Assembly: GCA_964605155.1 (NCBI GenBank)
Contig: CAZSAK010000005.1
Span: 59,924-123,923 of the forward strand
Reading direction: 5' to 3'
Source: CAZSAK01 sp964605155
GTDB lineage: Bacteria > Pseudomonadota > Gammaproteobacteria > SZUA-140
DNA: 64,000 bases
Under the pieces are notes generated by a model that saw nothing but the letters and a program-made list of their open reading frames with translations, searched no databases and was not told the DNA's origin. Shown piece by piece: positions 17,745-26,609 of the stretch. The position numbers and the translations under genes are program-made. Position 1 is the stretch's first letter, and every line of letters begins with the position of its first letter.

Positions 17745-18728
17745 ATGAGGAGGCTGCAGAGTTACTGGTACCGCAGGCGTGCACTGACGGTTTTCATGAT
17801 CCCGTTTTCGTGGGTTTTCACCTGGTTGGTCCTGTTACGGCGCAGAGCATACAAAGCTGGCCTGTTCAAGGTTAGCCGTCTTGACGTCCCCGTAATTGTG
17901 ATTGGCAATATAACGGTTGGAGGAACCGGCAAGACACCGGTAGTCATCTGGTTGGCCAACTTCCTCAGGAAGGCAGGCTATTTCCCGGCAATCGTCTCCC
18001 GCGGTTACAAGGGGCAGGCCAGCAATTGGCCACAACAGGTCAGACCGGACAGCGACCCGGTCATGGTGGGTGATGAGGCGGTTCTAATGGCAAAACGTTG
18101 CCAATGTCCCGTTGCGGTCGGTCCGGATCGCGTCGAGGCGGCCAGAGGACTTCTTAAATACAATGATTGTGACATCATTATTGCGGATGACGGCCTGCAG
18201 CATTACGCGCTTGGCAGGGATATCGAGATCGTGGTGGTTGACGGGGAAAGGCGTTTCGGCAACGGTTATTGCCTGCCAGCCGGTCCTTTGCGTGAACCCG
18301 TATCCCGTTTGAAGGAAGTTGATTTTGTCATTGTCAACGGTGGCGGTGTGATGCGCCTGGAGTATTCAATGGTGCTGGCAGCGGGATTGATACATAATCT
18401 GGCTGATGAGAGCATCACCCGGAATCCCGATGAATTTCGTGGTCGGCAAGTACACGCCGTTGCCGGGATAGGGAATCCAGACAGGTTTTTCTCGCAATTG
18501 AAACGCATGGGTTTGGTGCTCATCGAGCATCCCTACGACGATCACCATCTCTTTCATGCCAAGGATATCCGGTTCGATGATGATCTGCCCGTTCTAATGA
18601 CAGAGAAAGATGCGGTAAAATGCAGGCGTTTCGCATCTGAAAATCACTGGTATTTGCCCGTAGACGCCCAGCCGGACAGGCGTGTGGGCGAGCGGATTCT
18701 TATGCTTGTGAAGAAACTTGCACATTGA
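17745..18728 (+). CDS. lpxK: Tetraacyldisaccharide 4'-kinase LpxK
   Basis: Phosphorylates the 4' position of the lipid A disaccharide at the inner membrane, the sixth step of the Raetz pathway. The protein has 327 residues. An N-terminal membrane-associated segment (ALTVFMIPFSWVFTWLVLL) precedes the P-loop GNITVGGTGKTPVVIWLA. SRGYKG, VGDEAVLMA, IIADDGLQHYALGRDIEIVV and a C-terminal LMTEKDAVKCRRF complete the family pattern. Placement after msbA and before the Trm112-kdsB pair matches many Gammaproteobacteria. Confidence 0.95.
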   Translation: MRRLQSYWYRRRALTVFMIPFSWVFTWLVLLRRRAYKAGLFKVSRLDVPVIVIGNITVGGTGKTPVVIWLANFLRKAGYFPAIVSRGYKGQASNWPQQVRPDSDPVMVGDEAVLMAKRCQCPVAVGPDRVEAARGLLKYNDCDIIIADDGLQHYALGRDIEIVVVDGERRFGNGYCLPAGPLREPVSRLKEVDFVIVNGGGVMRLEYSMVLAAGLIHNLADESITRNPDEFRGRQVHAVAGIGNPDRFFSQLKRMGLVLIEHPYDDHHLFHAKDIRFDDDLPVLMTEKDAVKCRRFASENHWYLPVDAQPDRRVGERILMLVKKLAH

Positions 18729-18766
18729 TACGTTCAGAAGCATGATCGCAATTGACAGAGGTTGTC

Positions 18767-18946
18767 ATGGATAAAAAGTTACTTGATATACTGGCATGTC
18801 CCATATGTAAAAGTCCTTTGGTCTATCACAAGGAATCACAGGAATTGATCTGCAAGGCTGACCGGTTAGCCTATCCCATTCGGGAAGACATTCCCGTGAT
18901 GCTGGAAGCCGAGGCACGTGAGTTATCACCGGAAGAAGAGATCTAG
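18767..18946 (+). CDS. ycaR: Trm112 family protein (YcaR)
   Basis: Protein of 59 residues, DKKLLDILACPICKSPLVY, with one CxxC pair (CPIC) and a later single Cys, and ending RELSPEEEI. Trm112-like proteins activate methyltransferases in eukaryotes; the bacterial form next to kdsB has no clear job. I chose ATG 18767, preceded by AGAGG, rather than the in-frame TTG 18752. The stop overlaps the kdsB GTG by 1 nt. Confidence 0.9.
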   Translation: MDKKLLDILACPICKSPLVYHKESQELICKADRLAYPIREDIPVMLEAEARELSPEEEI

Positions 18947-19707
18947 TGGGATTTTGCGTTATCATCCCGGCACGCTATGAATCCACGCGTCTGCCGGGAA
19001 AGCCGTTGATTGAGATTGCGGGGAAGCCTCTGATTCAACATGTCTATGAACGGGCTGCTGCGAGCGGCGCAGAAAAGGTCATCATCGCAACGGATCATCA
19101 GCGTGTGGCTGATAAGGCAACGGAATTCGGTGCGCAGGTGTGCATGACTTCGCCGGCTCATCCGTCCGGCAGTGATCGCATTGCGGAGGCTATCGATAAC
19201 TTGTCTATCAAGGATCAACAGATCATCGTCAATCTGCAAGGCGATGAACCCATGATGCCGCCGGCGCTGATCAATCAGGTCGCGCAGGACATGGCAAATC
19301 AACCTGATGCAAGTATCAGTACGCTTTGTGAGCGCATAGAAACTGCGAATGACCTGTTCGATCCGCATGTGGTCAAGGTAGTTACAGATACCGACGGCTA
19401 CGCCCTGTATTTCAGCCGCGCAACCATCCCCTGGGACCGTGAAGCCTTTGCCGTCTCGACTGAAGAACTTCCCGACAGCGCACAGCATTACAGGCATGTG
19501 GGGATCTATGCCTATAGGGCCGGTTTTATACGTCAATACGTACGCTGGCCGACGTGCTATCTGGAACGGACCGAATCCCTGGAACAATTACGCGCCATGT
19601 GGTACGGGCATAGAATACATGTCCCGCTTGCGCAGGAGCCGCCCGGTCATGGTGTAGATACCCGCAAGGATTTGCAGCGGGTCGAGGCCTTATTGAGAGA
19701 CGTGTAG
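18946..19707 (+). CDS. kdsB: 3-deoxy-manno-octulosonate cytidylyltransferase KdsB
   Basis: Activates Kdo to CMP-Kdo for the LPS inner core. The protein has 253 residues starting at GTG 18946: FCVIIPARYESTRLPGKPL is the nucleotide-binding opening, followed by VIIATDH, CMTSPAHPSGSDRIAEA, VNLQGDEPMMP and YFSRATIPWDR. RTESLEQLRAMWYGHRI and GVDTRKDLQRVEALL close it. All conserved blocks are present. The last 18 bp overlap the end of the convergent small gene on the minus strand. Confidence 0.95.
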   Translation: MGFCVIIPARYESTRLPGKPLIEIAGKPLIQHVYERAAASGAEKVIIATDHQRVADKATEFGAQVCMTSPAHPSGSDRIAEAIDNLSIKDQQIIVNLQGDEPMMPPALINQVAQDMANQPDASISTLCERIETANDLFDPHVVKVVTDTDGYALYFSRATIPWDREAFAVSTEELPDSAQHYRHVGIYAYRAGFIRQYVRWPTCYLERTESLEQLRAMWYGHRIHVPLAQEPPGHGVDTRKDLQRVEALLRDV

Positions 19708-20055
19708 ATTGTTATAATCTTTCCCGAGCAATATCAGGCCGGTGGAATCGGTATCGATATCACCGGAGGTCGTCAACGAGATCGGCAACGTCGTCGTCTC
19801 GGGTACGCGGCGATGTGCTTCACCGTGTTGATCCGCCTGGATCGTCGTATGTTCATCGCAGTTTTGCAGTACCAGTGCGGGACCGTCTTCCAACACCTCG
19901 ATAACCTCGTACACACCGCCCTGATAGCGGGCGCGCGTACCGATAAGATCGCGCAAATGATCCACATTGGTTTTGGTATCGGTCATCATAAGGACAGGAT
20001 ACAGTAAAAAATCGTCTAGCAGAACCGTATTGAAATAGTAAGAAAAGTCAATCAT
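19690..20055 (-). CDS. Conserved-looking hypothetical protein
   Basis: I do not recognise this gene. The 121 residues begin with a hydrophobic and acidic lead (MIDFSYYFNTVLLDDFLLYP). An SH3-like or small beta-barrel pattern follows (LIGTRARYQGGVYEVIEVLEDGPALVLQN), then a hydrophilic end. Internal ATGs near 19989 and 19986 would give about 99 residues starting just before the beta-rich part, which looks the more natural protein. No Shine-Dalgarno site separates the choices. Its 3' end overlaps kdsB tail-to-tail by 18 bp. The phosphatase gene is divergent from it. Confidence 0.6.
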   Translation of the reverse strand: MIDFSYYFNTVLLDDFLLYPVLMMTDTKTNVDHLRDLIGTRARYQGGVYEVIEVLEDGPALVLQNCDEHTTIQADQHGEAHRRVPETTTLPISLTTSGDIDTDSTGLILLGKDYNNLHVSQ

Positions 20056-20101
20056 TTATTCATGGCAATCATGCTGTTATAAGGTATTCGAAAGGTAGTT
20101 T

Positions 20102-20578
20102 ATGATCAAGGTTCTATTTGTATGCATGGGCAACATCTGCCGTTCACCGACAGCGGAGGGGATTTTCAACCATCTTGTTACACAGGAAAATCTTGGCAAT
20201 CTGATCAAGGTGGATTCCGCGGGCACCCATGCCTACCACGTCGGCAATCCTCCCGATCATCGCGCTCAGGCCACGGCCCTGAAGCGGGGAATCGACCTCA
20301 GTACCCAGACTGCGCGACGAGTCAGGTCTTCCGATTTTGAGGAGTTTGACTACATCCTGGTCATGGACAAGGATAATCTGCATGATCTCGAGGCGATATG
20401 TCCCGCAGAGTATGCACATAAACTCCGCCTGTTTCTGGAATACGCGCCCGATTTTGAAATCAAGGAGGTGCCGGATCCCTATTATGGCGGAACGGGTGGG
20501 TTTGACCGGGTAATGGATATGGTTGAAATCGCCGCCCAGGGATTACTCAGGGAGATTCGTGCAAGACACTCTTTATGA
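20102..20578 (+). CDS. Low molecular weight protein-tyrosine phosphatase
   Basis: Phosphatase of 158 residues acting on phosphotyrosine proteins, often tyrosine kinases for capsule or exopolysaccharide. The P-loop VCMGNICRSPTAEG has nucleophile C8 and R14, and the general acid Asp lies in VPDPYYGG near the C-terminus. SAGTHAYHVGNPPDHRA is the usual second block. There is no kinase partner in the window, so the substrate is open. It is convergent with rne. Confidence 0.93.
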   Translation: MIKVLFVCMGNICRSPTAEGIFNHLVTQENLGNLIKVDSAGTHAYHVGNPPDHRAQATALKRGIDLSTQTARRVRSSDFEEFDYILVMDKDNLHDLEAICPAEYAHKLRLFLEYAPDFEIKEVPDPYYGGTGGFDRVMDMVEIAAQGLLREIRARHSL

Positions 20579-20670
20579 TCGATGCCCATGGACAATAATC
20601 AATATCTCCCTGCTTATCATGTATGCGTGCTTGCCATCCAGGTCTGATCATCAATTATATTATTGATCTG

Positions 20671-23271
20671 TCAGGATGAGTGATTTGATTCTGGCCGTTG
20701 CCGCTCATTGTCGTTCTCTTTAACTGTCTCGCTTTGTACAAATTTGGGTGGTTGCACCGTCTCTGGTCTTTGATCATGCATTGAGCCGGACTGGCTTGAT
20801 GTATCCATCCCGGGTTTACGTGTTTCAACCTGTTTAAGTTGTTGCCCCTCCGTTGAAGTACCGCCCGGAGTAGCACTGTTCGCTTGATCGGCAGGAGATA
20901 CGTCGGGAGCGGTTACGCGTCCCGAAGGCGCATGACCATTGCTTTCTTTGTGCGTGCCTGTAACTGAAGACCCGTCTTTTCCGTTGCTCGGTCCTGGTTG
21001 GTTATACCGTGCTTCCGTTGAGTTAGCATTTTTTGTGGCAACAGATCGGGATTGATCAGTTGCCAAGGCAGCAGGTTCAACGGCGCGCGGCATGGTTGGT
21101 TGAACATTTTCACTAACAGATTGCATACCAGGCATGGCTTTGGTTTCCGGGGCATCGCCGTCATTACCGGCGACGACTGTGGGTACGGATGAATCTCGCT
21201 GATCCTGGTTGGTGGATTGATGCATTGCAGACGCCTGTGATTGTGATGAGGGCCTTTTACCATGTCGCATGTTGTTTCTGCGTCTTTTACGTTGTTCCTG
21301 TGGTCGTTGTTGTTTCCCTCCCGTCTTTTCTGCAGGCGACATGCTGGATGCCTTGTTCTCAGAAGCTGTGGCCGCCTCCTGGCCAGGTCCGATTCCAGCT
21401 TCCTGTTTCTTCTGTTCAGACGGCTTCCTGTTTTGTCCGCCGCGTTTGCGCCGGCCTGACGGATGGTCATGACGCCGCTGTTGCACACCCTGTTTTTTCG
21501 CCGTATGCGTTGGCGCAGGTTTTTCAGGTTCATTCGTTCTGGTTTCCGGCTCAGGGACTTTCTGACTGGTTCCGCCGAACAGGCTGGACCAGAGACGCTT
21601 GATAAAACCACCTTCGAGTTCCTGTGATGAATCCCTGTCCGTTTGTGTCTGTGGTGGTCTCGGTACGGGTGAAGAAGGGATGACACCTTGCACGACAGGT
21701 TTTTCCACGACCACCTTCTGGGCGGGCAAGGGTGATTCCCTGGTCGGTTCGATGACCGTTCCCGTCATCTCATAGCTCGGGGTCTCATCCTGGGTCAACT
21801 CATCCTTGCGATAGCGCCTGACAGTGTAGTTGGGTGTATCCACTTCTGAATTGGCAATCAGGTAGATATCGATCTCATGACGCTTTTCCATCTCGCTGAC
21901 CGCATCACGTTTCTCATTGAGCAGATAGGTTGCGATATTGACGGGCAATTGGGCGACAATCTTGCCGGTATTATCCTTCATGGCATCTTCTTCGATGATA
22001 CGCAGGATCGAAAGGGCCAATGACTCCACGCTGCGGATCGTGCCAAGTCCCATACATCGTGGACATTTCTCCTGACTGTATTCACCTAAAGAGGGGCGCA
22101 GACGCTGACGTGACATCTCAAGCAGTCCGAATCGCGATATCCGGCCCATCTGTATACGGGCACGGTCTTTTTTCAGGGCTTCACGCAGACGGTTTTCGAC
22201 CTCGCGTTGATTTCGTGCCGGTGTCATGTCGATGAAGTCGATGACGATCAAGCCGCCGATATCACGCAGACGCAACTGCCTGGCGATTTCATCCGCGGCT
22301 TCGAGGTTCGTCGTCAGGGCGGTTTCCTCGATATCGCCACCTTTAGTGGCGCGGCTGGAATTGATATCGATGGCGAACAGGGCCTCGGTATGATCAAAGA
22401 CAACAGCACCGCCGGATGGCAGACGTAATTCATGCTGGAAGGCCGCCTCGATCTGACTCTCTATCTGATAGCGTGAAAACAAGGGTATGCTGTCTTGATA
22501 GAGTTTAATCTTGGACAGATTATGCGGCATGACCTGGCGCATGAATTCGTAGGCGCGGTCATGCACCTCCTTGTCATCGATCAGGATCTCGCCGATATCG
22601 GGTCTGAGATAATCGCGGATGGCGCGGATTATAATGTCGCTTTCCTGATAGATGAGAAAGGGGGCCGGTTTTTCGGGGGAGGCGCTTTCGATCGCCTGCC
22701 ACAGATTAACAAGATAATCCAGATCCCACTGCAATTCCTGTGGGCTTTTACCGACGCCCGCAGTGCGAACGATCATCCCCATGCCTTCCGGGATATTCAG
22801 GGAGTTGATGGCCTCACGCAGGTCGGTTCGCTCGTCGCCCTCGATGCGTCTTGATATGCCTCCTGCGCGTGGATTATTGGGCATCAGAACGAGATAGCGG
22901 CCGGCAAGACTGATATAGGTGGTGAGGGCGGCCCCCTTGTTGCCTCTCTCTTCCTTGGCGATCTGGACGACGATTTCCTGTCCTTCCTTCACGGCGTCCT
23001 TGATATCAATCCGACGCTCGGAAGCGGGAGGGGATTTAAAACAGGATGGGGCGATCTCCTTGAGTGGCAGGAAACCATGCCTTTCGGCACCGTAGTCGAC
23101 AAAGGCCGCTTCCAGGCTGGGTTCTATTCGGGTGATCTTTCCCTTATAGATATTGGCCTTTTTCTGTTCCCTGCCGGGTGTTTCCAGATCGAGGTTGTAT
23201 AAGTGCTGGCCATCGACCAGTGCAACGCGCAACTCTTCGGGCTGAGTCGCGTTAATCAGCATTCTTTTCAT
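20671..23271 (-). CDS. rne: Ribonuclease E
   Basis: Essential endoribonuclease for mRNA decay and rRNA/tRNA processing, and scaffold of the degradosome. The S1 domain covers about residues 37-125. The DNase I-like catalytic part has metal Asp residues in AIDINSSRATKGGDIEETAL and IVIDFIDM, and the Zn-link is CPRCMGLG. Residues about 520-866 are a low-complexity tail rich in Q, P, R and S. An amphipathic FIKRLWSSLFGG near residues 555-566 resembles the membrane-targeting helix of E. coli RNase E. The start ATG 23271 has AAAGGA upstream. At 866 residues it is shorter than E. coli's 1061. Confidence 0.95.
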   Translation of the reverse strand: MKRMLINATQPEELRVALVDGQHLYNLDLETPGREQKKANIYKGKITRIEPSLEAAFVDYGAERHGFLPLKEIAPSCFKSPPASERRIDIKDAVKEGQEIVVQIAKEERGNKGAALTTYISLAGRYLVLMPNNPRAGGISRRIEGDERTDLREAINSLNIPEGMGMIVRTAGVGKSPQELQWDLDYLVNLWQAIESASPEKPAPFLIYQESDIIIRAIRDYLRPDIGEILIDDKEVHDRAYEFMRQVMPHNLSKIKLYQDSIPLFSRYQIESQIEAAFQHELRLPSGGAVVFDHTEALFAIDINSSRATKGGDIEETALTTNLEAADEIARQLRLRDIGGLIVIDFIDMTPARNQREVENRLREALKKDRARIQMGRISRFGLLEMSRQRLRPSLGEYSQEKCPRCMGLGTIRSVESLALSILRIIEEDAMKDNTGKIVAQLPVNIATYLLNEKRDAVSEMEKRHEIDIYLIANSEVDTPNYTVRRYRKDELTQDETPSYEMTGTVIEPTRESPLPAQKVVVEKPVVQGVIPSSPVPRPPQTQTDRDSSQELEGGFIKRLWSSLFGGTSQKVPEPETRTNEPEKPAPTHTAKKQGVQQRRHDHPSGRRKRGGQNRKPSEQKKQEAGIGPGQEAATASENKASSMSPAEKTGGKQQRPQEQRKRRRNNMRHGKRPSSQSQASAMHQSTNQDQRDSSVPTVVAGNDGDAPETKAMPGMQSVSENVQPTMPRAVEPAALATDQSRSVATKNANSTEARYNQPGPSNGKDGSSVTGTHKESNGHAPSGRVTAPDVSPADQANSATPGGTSTEGQQLKQVETRKPGMDTSSQSGSMHDQRPETVQPPKFVQSETVKENDNERQRPESNHSS

Positions 23272-23287
23272 TTTTCAATCCTTTTAG

Positions 23288-23311
23288 CACCCATTTTCAT
23301 TGACATGGGTG
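23288..23311 (-). promoter_or_regulatory. Hairpin just upstream of the rne ribosome-binding site
   Basis: CACCCAT (23288-23294) and ATGGGTG (23305-23311) pair over 7 bp with a 10-nt loop, ending about 10 nt before the AAAGGA of rne. In E. coli, hairpins of the rne leader recruit RNase E for feedback control. A similar role here is only an inference from position. Confidence 0.4.
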
Positions 23312-23740
23312 TGAATGCCGGACAGGTGGTATGTATATACCCGGCGCTGCGTTTTGTCAGCTTGTCGTCAACTGTTTCAAATCAGCTCGCTGATGAAATC
23401 AGTCTGTCTCTGCCCGGTTTCACCATGGTTTCAACGTCCATGGAGCGCGTAATTCGTTTATCGCTCTTCAATCAATCCGGAGGTCAATCCAGATTCGACC
23501 CCTCTGGTAAAAATATTGTGTAATGTTACCGGCAGGACAACGTAGGTTATAGCACCCTGACCGCTCTTGTCATGCAAATGAATGACATACAAAATCCTGA
23601 TTGTAGCCCATCACGGATGGTCAGATTCACGCGTTGCCCTAACTTCTACCGGCCAAACGTATTCTGACCGGTATTGCCATGCACATATCTCAATATTGTG
23701 CACTAACTGTCAGCCCATACGGTATATTGGGCAGTCCACA

Positions 23741-23764
23741 TCCATACAGGTCGACCTGTATGGA
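23741..23764. repeat. Perfect 24-bp palindrome upstream of rluC
   Basis: The half TCCATACAGGTC is followed directly by its reverse complement GACCTGTATGGA, with no mismatch and no spacer. It lies 94 bp upstream of the rluC start and about 470 bp from rne. It may be an operator for a dimeric regulator or a cruciform; no T-run follows, so a terminator is unlikely. Confidence 0.7.
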
Positions 23765-23857
23765 CCTTAGCGTGCTATCAATATAGCAGGAATGATTACG
23801 GGCATCAATCGAGTTTGTCGAGATAGTTGTTTGATATTATTGATAAATGATCTTGTA

Positions 23858-24823
23858 ATGGAAAGAAGACGACAACCCCCCAAACAGATTACCGTCGACA
23901 GCAGCCATGAGGGTCAGCGTATCGATAATTATCTGCTCACCGCTCTCAAGGGTGTTCCCAGGCATCATGTGTACAGGTTGCTGCGCAAGGGGGAGGTGCG
24001 GGTCAATAAAGGCAGGATCAGGCCCTCATATCGTTTGCAACATGGCGATATCGTCCGTATACCCCCTGTGGCCACTGATCGTCCCCATCATTCCATACCA
24101 TCGCCGCAATTGGCCGAGGTCCTGCTGAAATCTATTCTCTACGAAGACAATGATCTGCTGATTGTCAATAAACCGTCAGGGATCGCGGTTCATGGTGGTT
24201 CGGGTATCCAACTCGGTGTGATCGAAGCCTTCCGGATACTGCGGCCCCAGGATCCCGATCTCGAGCTTGTTCATCGCCTTGATCGCGCCACATCGGGCTG
24301 CTTGGTACTGGCCAAAAGCAGGGAGGCATTACTCGAGCTGCACGGGTTACTGCGCACAAACGAGATCGACAAACGCTATCTCACCCTTGTTAAGGGAAGA
24401 TGGCAGATCGGCTCACGCAGCATCGCAATTCCGTTGCGTAAAAACCGTCTTCAGTCCGGTGAACGGATGGTTCTCCATGATGCCAAAGGGAAGACAGCCA
24501 TCAGTTATTTCCATCCAGTGAATGTCTGTGATGAGGCTTCGCTCATGGAAGTAAAACTCATGACCGGCAGGATGCACCAGATTCGGGTACACGCGGCGCA
24601 GCAGGGTTACCCCATCGCCGGCGATGACAAATACGGGGATAGGACTTTCAACCTGAAGATGCGGTCATTGGGCTTAAAGCGTCTGTTTTTACATGCCTGC
24701 AGTATCGAATTTGCAATGCGGGGCAAGTCGCACCGGATCGTGGTCAAGGCACCTCTGCCGTACGATTTGCACCAGGTTCTGTCGAGGGTAGATCTATCCG
24801 GGGATTGTATCCATGCGGTTTAA
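23858..24823 (+). CDS. rluC: 23S rRNA pseudouridine synthase C (RluC)
   Basis: Makes pseudouridines at three 23S rRNA sites (955, 2504 and 2580 in E. coli). The S4 domain is at the N-terminus (GQRIDNYLLTALKGVPRHHV, LLRKGEVRVNKGR). The catalytic domain has VNKPSGIAVHGGSG, VHRLDRATSGCLVLAKS with the nucleophile Asp, and GRMHQIRVHAAQQGYPIAGD. I chose ATG 23858 (321 residues), matching family length; the in-frame ATG 23792 would add 22 unrelated residues. Neither has a clear Shine-Dalgarno site. It overlaps the next gene by 11 nt. Confidence 0.93.
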   Translation: MERRRQPPKQITVDSSHEGQRIDNYLLTALKGVPRHHVYRLLRKGEVRVNKGRIRPSYRLQHGDIVRIPPVATDRPHHSIPSPQLAEVLLKSILYEDNDLLIVNKPSGIAVHGGSGIQLGVIEAFRILRPQDPDLELVHRLDRATSGCLVLAKSREALLELHGLLRTNEIDKRYLTLVKGRWQIGSRSIAIPLRKNRLQSGERMVLHDAKGKTAISYFHPVNVCDEASLMEVKLMTGRMHQIRVHAAQQGYPIAGDDKYGDRTFNLKMRSLGLKRLFLHACSIEFAMRGKSHRIVVKAPLPYDLHQVLSRVDLSGDCIHAV

Positions 24824-25469
24824 ACTGCTGGTATTCGACTGGGATGGTACGTTGATGGATTCCGAGGCGAGGATTGTGGCATGTCTGCAAGCGGTTATAA
24901 CCGACCTGGCGCTGGCGGTTAGGGAAAGCCAGGCTTTGCGGGATATTATCGGGCTGGGTCTCAGGGAGGCGATCCACACCCTTTACCCGGAAGCAGATGA
25001 CAATTTCGTTGAAAGTTTTATTGACCGCTACCGATATCATTTTCTGTCGGATAATCATCAACCGGCCGTACTGTTCCCCGGTGCCAGAGATGTACTGGAT
25101 ACATTGCATGGCAGTGGTTACATGCTCGCGATTGCAACCGGGAAGGGCAGGGTTGGCTTGGCAAGGTCACTCAAGGAAACCGGCTGTAATGGTTTGTTCC
25201 ACGTGACCCGATGTGCCGACGAATCCTTTTCCAAGCCACATCCACAAATGTTGCTGGATATCATGGCGGTGCTGGATATTGAACCATCGCAGACCCTGAT
25301 GGTCGGTGATACTGTGTACGATATGCAAATGGCACAACAGGCCGGTACCGGCGCCCTGGCTGTTACCTATGGTGTGCATGACAAGGACCGGTTGTTGTCG
25401 TTCAATCCGTTGGCATGTCTTGATGATATCACGCAAGTGCCGGTGTGGCTGAACGAAGGGATTGATTGA
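24813..25469 (+). CDS. HAD-superfamily hydrolase (Gph/phosphoglycolate phosphatase-like)
   Basis: Cytoplasmic phosphatase of 218 residues. Motif I is FDWDGTLMDS, motif II lies in LAIATGKGR, motif III is FSKPHPQMLL and motif IV is MVGDTVYDMQMA. The C1 helical cap lies between about residues 15 and 80. It sits directly after rluC and before the sppA-like gene, an arrangement also found in pseudomonads. The substrate cannot be read from sequence; phosphoglycolate is the usual guess for this subfamily. Confidence 0.9.
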   Translation: MRFKLLVFDWDGTLMDSEARIVACLQAVITDLALAVRESQALRDIIGLGLREAIHTLYPEADDNFVESFIDRYRYHFLSDNHQPAVLFPGARDVLDTLHGSGYMLAIATGKGRVGLARSLKETGCNGLFHVTRCADESFSKPHPQMLLDIMAVLDIEPSQTLMVGDTVYDMQMAQQAGTGALAVTYGVHDKDRLLSFNPLACLDDITQVPVWLNEGID

Positions 25470-25542
25470 CAATAACAGGCAATTGGAGACATGCTTTTGG
25501 TGTGTTTGAATACTAACTATCGATGGGAACCTGACAAAAAAA

Positions 25543-26586
25543 ATGGCAGATGATAAAAGAATAGACCCCTGGCTGGGTGGACCACAGGATCAAGGTATGC
25601 CATCCGGTGGGAATGAGGCGGAAGCAAATACTGATACAACATCTCAGACACGCAATAGCGGGGTAAAATGGCAACGCGAGATGATTGAACGTCTTGCCTT
25701 CGGCGCTTTGCAGGAACAACGTCGTTCCCGGCGATGGGGCATCTTCTTCAAGTCAATATTCTTTCTCTATCTGCTGGCCGTTTTTTTTACCTTTACGCCG
25801 GGCGATCTGGCGGAGAAAGGGATCGCCGGCATTGACCACACGGCACTGGTCGATATCCAGGGAGTGATCGCAGATGATTCGGAGGCCAACGCGGAAGATA
25901 TCATCTCCGGATTGCGCGAGGCATTCGAAAGCAAGGGAACCAAGGGGGTTATCCTGCGCATCAATAGTCCCGGCGGCAGTCCCGTGCAATCGGGTTATGT
26001 CTATAATGAAATTGTTCGATTACGCAACAAATATCCCGATATCCATCTGTATGCCGTGGTTACCGATCTATGCGCATCAGGAGGTTACTATATCGCCTCT
26101 GCTGCAGATGAGATCTATGCCGACAAGGCCAGTATTGTCGGCTCCATCGGTGTACTGATGAACGGCTTCGGCTTCGTGGGCACCATGGACAAACTCGGAG
26201 TGGAACGTAGATTGATCACAGCAGGCAAGAACAAGGGTTTTATGGATCCGTTTTCTCCATTGAAAGAGGATGAAGTGGAACATTTGAAGGATATGCTGGA
26301 AAGCATCCACCAACAGTTTATCAATGCTGTCAAAACGGGCAGAAAAGGCAGGCTCGCCGATGATCCGGGATTGTTCAGTGGTCTGATGTGGACGGGTGAG
26401 CAGGCAGTCGATCTTGGATTGGTTGACGGGCTGGCGAGCAGTGACAAGGTGGCACGGGATATCATTGGAGTGGACAAGATTGTCGATTTCACTCATCGCG
26501 AACCGTATTTTGAAAAGTTTATCGGGCGTTTCGGGGCGTCGATGGCAAAATCACTGGTATCGGCTTCCTCGGGGACTATCCAGTAA
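25543..26586 (+). CDS. sppA: Signal peptide peptidase SppA-like protease (S49 family)
   Basis: Membrane-bound Ser-Lys peptidase that degrades cleaved signal peptides. The protein has 347 residues: a hydrophilic N-terminus of about 60 residues, one membrane helix (SIFFLYLLAVFFTF) and a periplasmic ClpP-like domain. RINSPGGSPVQSGYVYNEI, ASGGYYIASAADEI with the nucleophile Ser, and SIGVLMNGFGF are the family blocks. It is the short one-domain form rather than the 67-kDa E. coli SppA. It is convergent with maf. Confidence 0.92.
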   Translation: MADDKRIDPWLGGPQDQGMPSGGNEAEANTDTTSQTRNSGVKWQREMIERLAFGALQEQRRSRRWGIFFKSIFFLYLLAVFFTFTPGDLAEKGIAGIDHTALVDIQGVIADDSEANAEDIISGLREAFESKGTKGVILRINSPGGSPVQSGYVYNEIVRLRNKYPDIHLYAVVTDLCASGGYYIASAADEIYADKASIVGSIGVLMNGFGFVGTMDKLGVERRLITAGKNKGFMDPFSPLKEDEVEHLKDMLESIHQQFINAVKTGRKGRLADDPGLFSGLMWTGEQAVDLGLVDGLASSDKVARDIIGVDKIVDFTHREPYFEKFIGRFGASMAKSLVSASSGTIQ

Positions 26587-26609
26587 GCAAGGTCGCCCCG
26601 GCAGTCCTC

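Larger units (their letters stand above)
23272..23857. other. Divergent rne-rluC intergenic region, 586 bp
   Basis: No gene is supported here; the ORF covering 23203-23523 lies partly inside rne and looks like chance. On the minus strand it should hold the long rne leader. E. coli RNase E autoregulates through such a leader. On the plus strand it holds the rluC promoter. Visible structures are a hairpin at 23288-23311 and a 24-bp perfect palindrome at 23741-23764 (both entered separately). Confidence 0.6.

Noticed and set aside
20619..20665. Weak hairpin ATCAAT/ATTGAT between the phosphatase and rne
   Set aside because: Only 6 AT-rich pairs and no T-run; not enough for a terminator.
21189..21602. 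Long plus-strand ORFs opposite the RNase E tail
   Set aside because: Shadow frames created by the biased composition of the tail; no start signals.
23485..23512. TTCGACC-containing hairpin resembling a tRNA T-arm
   Set aside because: No acceptor, D or anticodon arms nearby; stem CCAG/CTGG has only 4 pairs.
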